Assembly (NCBI GenBank): GCA_013151365.1
Contig: JAADIK010000157.1
Span: forward strand, 1-8,024
Direction: 5' to 3'
DNA from: Deltaproteobacteria bacterium
Lineage (GTDB): Bacteria > Desulfobacterota > Desulfobulbia > Desulfobulbales > Desulfobulbaceae
Length of the DNA: 8,024 nucleotides
Shown: positions 1 to 4,434 of the stretch, piece after piece
How the letters are laid out: each line of letters begins with the position of its first letter
Position numbering within the stretch: the stretch's first letter is position 1
The notes under the pieces: generated by a model
What the model was told of the DNA's origin: nothing
The model's input: the letters and a program-made list of their open reading frames with translations, nothing else
Database searches by the model: none
Made by a program: the position numbers and the translations under genes

Positions 1-141
1 GTTGCCAACGCAGCAGATGTGCCGTTATCGGGCGCCCCGCAGGGCGGCGCGGTGAAAATCAGAAAATACGTTTATTCAGCAATAATGCAATAAGTTCCAC
101 ATATTGCCTGGAATATCACCTCAAGCCGTCACGGATCCAGG
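1..141 (-). repeat. Left copy of MITE-like inverted repeat (truncated by window edge)
   Basis: Bases 1-141 match the reverse complement of 3621-3762 along their whole length, with only scattered substitutions and a few 1-2 base gaps (roughly 85% identical by eye). The outer end at 129-141 is the terminal repeat in the form CCTGGATCCGTGA when read on the minus strand; it differs by one base from the right copy. A GC-rich hairpin (CGCCC, loop CGCA, GGGCG at 33-46) and a second small stem (GCAATA at 87-92, TATTGC at 102-107) are both present. By comparison with the complete right copy, about 78 bp of this element should lie to the left of base 1. The element has no coding capacity. Confidence 0.85.
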
Positions 142-200
142 TGCATGGGTTCCAGCATGCCGTACCGGGCGCCAAGCTGCCGGACCAGGATCATGAAGGT
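129..200 (-). other. In-frame coding-like extension beyond the amber codon of the 147-aa gene
   Basis: Reading on past TAG 201-203 on the minus strand gives 23 sense codons and then TGA at 129-131. About 20 of the 23 codons end in G or C, as in the neighbouring genes. The peptide (TFMILVRQLGARYG..., ending MHLDP) looks like a natural helical C-terminus. The last four codons (CTG GAT CCG TGA) come from the mobile element's terminal repeat. This is either the cut-off tail of the gene or, less likely, sequence reached by readthrough. No ribosome binding site or independent start supports a separate gene here. Confidence 0.5.
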
Positions 201-644
201 CTACGGCATTGGGATGGGCCGCTCCTCCATGAGCACGCCGACGGTCCGGGCCCGCAGCAGGGTCGGGATGGAATTGATGCCCTGCTCGTGGTCGCAGAGG
301 GTCTGCATCCGCAGGGCATCGGTCAAATGGGGCAGCAGGTCGGGCAGGTTATCGGCCAGAGCCCATAATTCCTTTTCGATCGTGTCCTGATGTTTTCGCG
401 CAAACCGCACGGACTCGCCGTCCGGGGCCGGCGTGCCGAAAATATCATTGATGATCGCGCCGACCAGCCGCCTGAACTCCGTCGGCTCCCAATCCTTGAA
501 CCGGTCCGCCAGCTTGTCTTTCAGCTCCCCGAAGCACACCATCTGCACCGTGGCTACGGCCTCGCGCATAACCGGGATGACCCGGCTGTCAAGCTGTTCG
601 CCCTGCGCCTGGTCGCCGGTCCTGTTGTCCGCGGCGGGCTTCAT
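201..644 (-). CDS. Uncharacterised 147-aa protein, probably shortened by an in-frame amber codon
   Basis: I do not recognise the family. The product is soluble, with no signal peptide or membrane segment, rich in charged helices, and carries phrases such as ELKDKLADRFKDW (residues 40-52) and RLVGAIINDIFG (59-70). I start at the ATG at 644. It has AGGT about seven bases upstream, and codon composition turns GC-rich there; the upstream part of the open frame (back to a TTG at 740) is AT-rich and looks non-coding. The frame ends at TAG (201-203). In the same frame 23 further codons follow with strong G/C third-position bias, beginning TFMILVRQLGARYG, and stop at TGA (129-131), which lies inside the terminal repeat of the left mobile element. 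The natural protein may therefore be about 171 aa, with TAG a nonsense change. It lies 167 nt downstream of the TM2 gene on the same strand and may be the last operon gene. Confidence 0.7.
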   Translation of the reverse strand: MKPAADNRTGDQAQGEQLDSRVIPVMREAVATVQMVCFGELKDKLADRFKDWEPTEFRRLVGAIINDIFGTPAPDGESVRFARKHQDTIEKELWALADNLPDLLPHLTDALRMQTLCDHEQGINSIPTLLRARTVGVLMEERPIPMP

Positions 645-811
645 AACCCGGACCTGCCCCCGGCAGGAACAATCTGCGGCCGACAGGAATTTATTGGAAG
701 ATAAAGGGATATTTTTTTCATAACGGCTTTTATAGCTCAAACATTGTCAACCGGCAACGAAAATACTTTCTTCACGATCGAGGTCATTGCGGCCGCAGGG
801 AGCCGCATTTC

Positions 812-1225
812 TCAGCAGGATCGCCGCGCCCTTTCCCGGCCGTTAATCAGTGTGATCTGGTCGTTCAGGGTCCACAGGTCGTAGATATGGCCGAGACCGA
901 ACAGGCCGAGCGTCAGCAGGTAGATAATCCCCGTAACCCATTTGCCCATGTACATCCGGTGAATCCCGAACAGGCCCAGGAAGATGAGCAGAATCCAGGC
1001 CAGGGAGTAATCAACGGGGCCGGCGGTAAAGCGGAGATTCGCCTCCTTTTCCATGGCCGGGATGAGAAAGAGGTCAACGATCCAGCCGATCAGAAAGAGG
1101 CCCATGGTAAAAAAATAGACGGTGCCCGACAGGGGCTTGCCGAAATAAAAACGGTGCGCTCCGAGGAAACCGAATATCCAGAAAAAATAGCCGATTATCA
1201 GGTCATGGGTCCGTTCTTCGTCCAT
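812..1225 (-). CDS. Double TM2-domain membrane protein (137 aa)
   Basis: This is a small integral membrane protein made of two tandem TM2 units, at about residues 10-55 and 76-120. Each unit has two hydrophobic segments joined by the family's G-x-H-R-x-Y-x-G-K loop (GAHRFYFGK at 22-30, GIHRMYMGK at 87-95), and each second helix ends in a conserved Asp (D51, D116). Four membrane helices are expected, with a basic C-terminal tail (GRERARRSC). TM2 proteins are widespread in bacteria and their biochemical role is not established. The start at 1225 is preceded by GGAGAGG at good spacing; the upstream part of the same open frame is only the nagZ shadow. It overlaps the nagZ end by 28 nt, which suggests translational coupling. 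The two units look like an internal duplication. Confidence 0.88.
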   Translation of the reverse strand: MDEERTHDLIIGYFFWIFGFLGAHRFYFGKPLSGTVYFFTMGLFLIGWIVDLFLIPAMEKEANLRFTAGPVDYSLAWILLIFLGLFGIHRMYMGKWVTGIIYLLTLGLFGLGHIYDLWTLNDQITLINGRERARRSC

Positions 1226-2258
1226 GGCACCTCTCCGGCAATTTTTTGTTTCAGGAGGCTGACCCGGCGTATGGCGGCGCGCAGCACTTCCTCCTCGATC
1301 CTGTTGCTGTCGAGCAACCGCTCGATGGCGCGGACCCCCTCGGCCACAACATTTTCCCGGCGTAACAGGTTGTTGCCCACGATCAACAGGTCGACACCGG
1401 CCAGCACGGCCATCTGGACCGCCTCTTCGTAACTCCACTTTTCCGTGATCGCCCGCATCTGCAGATCATCGGAGACGACGACGCCGGTAAAACCAAGGCG
1501 GCCGCGCAGCAAACCGCCGACCATCGGCCCGGACAGCGTGGCCGGCAGGCCCCGGGGATCAAGGCCCCGTTGCACCACATGCGCGGTCATCACCGCATCC
1601 GCGAAACCGGTCTGAAACAGGCGGAGGTAGGGTTCCAGTTCGATCTCCTGCCAGCACTCGCTGCTGTCGACAAAACCGAGGTGTGAATCGCCGCCGGAGC
1701 TGCCGTGGCCGGGAAAATGCTTGAGGCAGCAGGCAACGCCACGGGCGTGATGAGCCGCGATAAAAGCTGCGGCGTGGAGGACCACCGGCCCGGGTTCGGC
1801 GCCGAAACTGCGCTCATAACGACTGATGATCGGATTGTCGGGATTGAGATCGAGATCGACCACGGGGGCCAGGTTCAGATTGATGCCGTGGCTGGGGTCG
1901 CGGCCATCCGCTCCGCCTGCCGCCGCGTTGCCGTTACGTCCGGTTGGGCGCCGAGGCGTTTCGCCGACACGGTAGCCGGGAAGCCGTCCTTTTCCTTCAG
2001 GCGGCAGACCCGGCCGCCCTCCTGGTCCACGCCGATCAGCAGCGGAATATCGGCAAACTCCTGCAGCGCGGCCGTCAATTCACGGAGCTGCCCGGGCGAT
2101 TGAATATTCTGGCCGGTGCCGTCCACGTTCCGGTCAAACAGGATGACCCCGCCGACCTGTTCCCGGACAATGGCCTCGACGACCGGATGGTCGGCGGCAA
2201 CCGTCATGCCGTCGAAACCGGTCATAAACATCTGGCCGAGATTGAGCCTGGTCGTCAT
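1198..2258 (-). pseudogene. nagZ: NagZ, beta-N-acetylglucosaminidase (glycoside hydrolase family 3), frameshifted as sequenced
   Basis: NagZ removes N-terminal GlcNAc from GlcNAc-anhydroMurNAc muropeptides in the cytoplasm during peptidoglycan recycling. Two overlapping-frame pieces make one protein. The first 121 or so residues (from ATG 2258, with GVDQEGGRVCRL at 76-87) are in one frame. The rest is in another frame, from SHGINLNLAPVVDLDLNPDN to the TGA at 1198-1200. Joining them needs one added base, most simply in the GGGG run at 1894-1897. The repaired product is about 353 aa, close to the usual 340-350 for single-domain NagZ. All catalytic motifs remain: KHFPGHG (about 180-186), the D-S-H loop (191-193) with the acid/base His, MTAHV (224-228), and SDDLQM (263-268) with the nucleophile Asp. 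No signal peptide is seen, which agrees with a cytoplasmic enzyme. The start follows the DUF401 stop by one base. A sequencing indel is as likely as a real lesion. Confidence 0.9.
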
Positions 2259-2259
2259 C

Positions 2260-3567
2260 CTACCACCCCATAAAACGAAGAAAAAGATGCATGAGAATTC
2301 CCCAGGCGGCGACGGTCAGCACGCACGGCAGCAGATAGGCATAGGCGGACGCCAGCCGGGCATGAAAATAGCGCAGGGTCAGGATATAGCAAAGATGCAT
2401 CGGTGAGAGCATCATCCCGGCATAGCCCATGCTGAAGGCCAGCACCAGGGTCGAGGCCTGGGACAGGTGGGTGGCCGCCGCCAGCCCCACCACCACCGGG
2501 AAAGACGGCCCGGCAAAACCGATGGCGATGCCGGTGACCAGGCCGGCGAGAAAGGGCAGGAAAGCAATGACGACCTCAACCGGCACGAATGAATTGCCCA
2601 GCTGCCGCCCGGCCTCGGGCAGCAGGCCGGATGCCCCGAGCATGGCCTGGAAGATCATCACGCCGCCCAGGGTGAAAACCACGTTGAGCGTCTTGTCCGA
2701 GGCCAGGTTGCGAAACAGCCGCACATCCTTATCCCCCCTGCCCTGCCAGGCGATGAGCAGCAGGCTGATGACCAGGCCCGCAAACATGCTGAGCAGCTTA
2801 TCCAGGGTCGCGGAGGCGGCCGGAACCAATCTTCCGGCCGGACCGGGCAGGAGCAGGGTGGTGATGACCACGATAAAAATCGGCAGCAGGACTGTGGACA
2901 GGGAGGCACCGTCTTTGGTTTCCGGCCGGACGTCATCGGCCAGCAGGTCAAGGCGGCGGCGCAGGAGGAAAAACCAGCCCGCCGCCAGGCAGACAAAGGT
3001 AAAGGTTATCTGCAGGGCGAAAAACTGCCAGGTGCCGATATGGAAGATGGAAAGCGTTACGATAACCACCGGATAAAGCGGCCACCAGTATTCAAAAACA
3101 TGGCGGAACCAGTAGTTGACCGCCGCCTTCCAGGCCGCCGGCACCTCTTTGCCCCGAATCGTCTCGCCGACCAGCGGCGCGGAAAAAAGGGCCCCGCCGG
3201 GCATGGGCACCAGGCCGATGGCGGCGGGAATCAGCACCAGGCTCAAGGCCCGGCTGTTGCGGCCGCCAAGACGGCGCGAGGCCGCCAGAATGGCCCGGGA
3301 ATTTCGTTCCGTGGCCATGAAATAGCCGATCTCCAGGATCAAGACAATATTGATGACCAGCAGCCACAGTTCCGGCTGGCCGAGGGCGATGCCGAAATCG
3401 ACGAAGACCGCGGCCAGGTTTTTCCCCGCCCACAGGTCGATGCCCAGACCGCCAAGGACCAGGGCGATACCAAGGGGCAGGCGCGCCCGGCAGAGGACCA
3501 GGATCAGAACAAAGACAACAAGTATTCTGAAAACCGGAGAGATGCTCAGAAAAAAATGCATACTCAT
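2260..3567 (-). CDS. DUF401 family membrane protein, putative permease (435 aa)
   Basis: This is a polytopic membrane protein with about ten or eleven hydrophobic segments along its length. It matches the DUF401 family in length (about 420-440 aa) and in its polar/glycine signatures: GLVPMPGGALFSAPLV (118-133), the aromatic NYWFRHVFEYWWPLYP (151-166), GFAGPSFP (350-357) and MLSPMHLC (386-393). Two half-protein hydrophobic blocks flank a charged loop around residues 203-220, as in ion-transporter-type permeases. No substrate is known for the family. I start at ATG 3567 (MSMHFFL), with CCGGA just upstream; a second ATG at 3561 is possible. The open frame continues upstream to an ATG at 3654, but that stretch is mobile-element sequence without a ribosome binding site. 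It is the first gene of the minus-strand cluster, and nagZ follows after one base. The neighbourhood suggests transport of a cell-wall-derived compound, which is inference only. It stops with TAG. Confidence 0.88.
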   Translation of the reverse strand: MSMHFFLSISPVFRILVVFVLILVLCRARLPLGIALVLGGLGIDLWAGKNLAAVFVDFGIALGQPELWLLVINIVLILEIGYFMATERNSRAILAASRRLGGRNSRALSLVLIPAAIGLVPMPGGALFSAPLVGETIRGKEVPAAWKAAVNYWFRHVFEYWWPLYPVVIVTLSIFHIGTWQFFALQITFTFVCLAAGWFFLLRRRLDLLADDVRPETKDGASLSTVLLPIFIVVITTLLLPGPAGRLVPAASATLDKLLSMFAGLVISLLLIAWQGRGDKDVRLFRNLASDKTLNVVFTLGGVMIFQAMLGASGLLPEAGRQLGNSFVPVEVVIAFLPFLAGLVTGIAIGFAGPSFPVVVGLAAATHLSQASTLVLAFSMGYAGMMLSPMHLCYILTLRYFHARLASAYAYLLPCVLTVAAWGILMHLFLRFMGW

Positions 3568-3620
3568 ATCATCCGGAGATTCATACGGATATGTAAGACC
3601 GGCCCCGGCGGATTCATTAT

Positions 3621-3633
3621 CCTGAATCCGTGA
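3621..3633 (+). repeat. Left terminal inverted repeat of the 220-bp element
   Basis: CCTGAATCCGTGA is the exact reverse complement of 3828-3840. The same end in the left copy (129-141) has one substitution. This end faces the operon in both copies. Confidence 0.8.
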
Positions 3634-3827
3634 CGGCTTGAGATGACACTCCATGCAATATATGTGGAATGTATTGCATTATTGCCAAATAAAATCATTT
3701 TATGGTCTTCACGCGCCGCCCTGCGGGGCGCCCGATAACGGCGCATCTGCTGCGTTGACAACTCGTTGATATCGCACCAGGATAATCAACCTCGTTGCCG
3801 CCTTGCATCTGCACCGTTCTCGAACGC

Positions 3828-3840
3828 TCACGGATTCAGG
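3828..3840 (-). repeat. Right terminal inverted repeat of the 220-bp element
   Basis: TCACGGATTCAGG is the exact inverted partner of 3621-3633. The pairing stops abruptly outside both ends (T at 3620, G at 3841), which is what defines the element borders. Confidence 0.75.
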
Positions 3841-3841
3841 G

Positions 3842-3878
3842 AAAAAACCATCCGGGGATCTCGTTCAACGATCCGTGG
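3842..3878 (-). terminator. Possible Rho-independent terminator of the 134-aa gene
   Basis: On the minus strand, 16 nt after the stop codon of the 134-aa gene, a small imperfect hairpin is followed directly by six Ts (3847 to 3842). It pairs CCA with TGG as the outer stem and GGATC (seen on the plus strand as GATCC at 3870-3874) with GATCC (3856-3860) as the inner stem. The internal loop is asymmetric, so the stem is weak. Position and T-run support the call more than the stem does. Confidence 0.35.
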
Positions 3879-3893
3879 CCTGCTGCTTGCGGG

Positions 3894-4298
3894 TCATGCG
3901 GGATCAAGAAAAATATTCAGCGGGATGGAGTGCAGGCTTTTCCCTCTCTGCTGCGTGGTGCCGAGTTTCCAGTCCACGCAACGGGCACGACCGTCGAGTT
4001 GCCGTTCGATGTCGGCAACCAACCCCTTGATATCAATGACCGGATGCCGGGAGAACACCCCGGGCAGGCCGTGGGTCAGGCTGCAGACCAGGCAACAGCC
4101 CGGTCGCTCATAAAGGTCGAGATAAAAACGGAGCATTGACGCTCCCTCGTCATATTCCTGGAAACTGAGTTTGATGTCATAGGCGCCTTCATCGGCATCA
4201 CCGAAGAGGGCCTCGAAAAAATCATTGGTGCGTTGCGCCGGAAACAGTGTCTCCAGCGTGTCTTCGGAAAAAATCATTATCAGGGTTTCGCTGTTCAT
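3894..4298 (-). CDS. Conserved-looking small protein of unknown function with a CCxxC motif (134 aa)
   Basis: I do not know a function. The protein is acidic and soluble, with no signal peptide or membrane helix. An N-terminal helical part (TLETLFPAQRTNDFFEALFG, 14-33) leads into strand-like DIKLSFQEYDEGASMLRFYL (41-60). The middle carries RPGCCLVCSLTHGLP (65-79) with Cys68, Cys69 and Cys72, then VFSRHPVIDIKGLV (81-94), and a lone Cys107 follows. From memory, similar short deltaproteobacterial proteins carry an uninformative transferred homeobox-protein name in databases; that name should not be believed. The ATG at 4298 has only a weak AGG nine bases upstream, but the frame shows coding composition throughout. 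It is divergent from the helicase gene, separated by 136 nt. The cysteine cluster could bind a metal, which is inference. Confidence 0.75.
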   Translation of the reverse strand: MNSETLIMIFSEDTLETLFPAQRTNDFFEALFGDADEGAYDIKLSFQEYDEGASMLRFYLDLYERPGCCLVCSLTHGLPGVFSRHPVIDIKGLVADIERQLDGRARCVDWKLGTTQQRGKSLHSIPLNIFLDPA

Positions 4299-4434
4299 AA
4301 TGCCTATTGCCGGTTGTTTTGTTTTTGTAACTATTTTTCAACTATTCAGGTACAAGCGAAAAACTACGTTGTCCGCAAAACTGATACCTCATAAGCCTCA
4401 TCGAATGCATCGAATGTAACCAGGGCACCTGCCG
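4299..4434. promoter_or_regulatory. Divergent AT-rich intergenic region, probable promoters for both neighbours
   Basis: These 136 nt separate two divergently read genes and are much richer in A and T than the rest of the window, especially 4316-4376. They must hold the promoters for both directions if neither gene depends on a more distant start. I could not place a -35/-10 pair with acceptable spacing on either strand, so no exact promoter is given. A 9-bp tandem duplication lies at its right end. Confidence 0.4.
4399..4416 (+). repeat. 9-bp tandem duplication upstream of the helicase gene
   Basis: CATCGAATG occurs twice in direct succession (4399-4407 and 4408-4416). It ends 18 nt before the helicase GTG start. 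It may be a protein-binding site or simply a short slippage duplication; nothing in the sequence decides. Confidence 0.6.

Larger units (their letters stand above)
3621..3840 (+). mobile_element. MITE-like element with perfect 13-bp terminal inverted repeats
   Basis: The element begins CCTGAATCCGTGA (3621-3633) and ends TCACGGATTCAGG (3828-3840), an exact inverted pair; weaker similarity continues about ten bases inward. Bases 3621-3762 occur again, inverted, at 1-141. It is 220 bp with no open reading frame worth calling and no transposase, so it would be a non-autonomous element. Internal palindromes are ATGCAATA/TATTGCAT (3653-3660 with 3672-3679), ATAAAATCATTTTAT (3689-3703) and CGCCC/GGGCG (3717-3721 with 3726-3730). 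I could not see a convincing target-site duplication: the flanks read TTCATTAT on the left and GAAAAAAC on the right. It sits between the divergent-neighbour small gene and the start of the DUF401 operon. It could also be described as an intergenic REP/BIME-type repeat. Confidence 0.7.

Noticed and set aside
201..203. TAG as a pyrrolysine codon
   Set aside because: The protein is not a methylamine methyltransferase, no pyl gene is in view, and TAG ends the DUF401 gene normally. A nonsense change is simpler.
645..740. Upstream extension of the 147-aa gene to a TTG at 740, and a TTGACA at 745-750 on the minus strand as its promoter
   Set aside because: The codons between are AT-rich and unlike the gene body, and the TTG has no ribosome binding site. 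No -10 element lies at acceptable spacing from TTGACA.
780..800. Small GC hairpin (TGCGGC/GCCGCA) after the TM2 gene as a terminator
   Set aside because: The stem is only six base pairs with an eight-base loop and no T-run follows on the minus strand.
887..1432. Long plus-strand open frame opposite nagZ and the TM2 gene
   Set aside because: It has low-complexity, charged composition without motifs, and is a shadow of two well-supported genes on the other strand.
2429..3633. Plus-strand open frames opposite the DUF401 gene
   Set aside because: They are mirror frames of a clear membrane protein, rich in Arg, Pro and Ser or in Asp and Gln, with no recognisable domain or ribosome binding site.
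3568..3654. N-terminal extension of the DUF401 frame to an ATG at 3654
   Set aside because: Part of it (3621-3654) is mobile-element sequence, the peptide is not membrane-like, and no ribosome binding site precedes the ATG. The start at 3567 fits the family.
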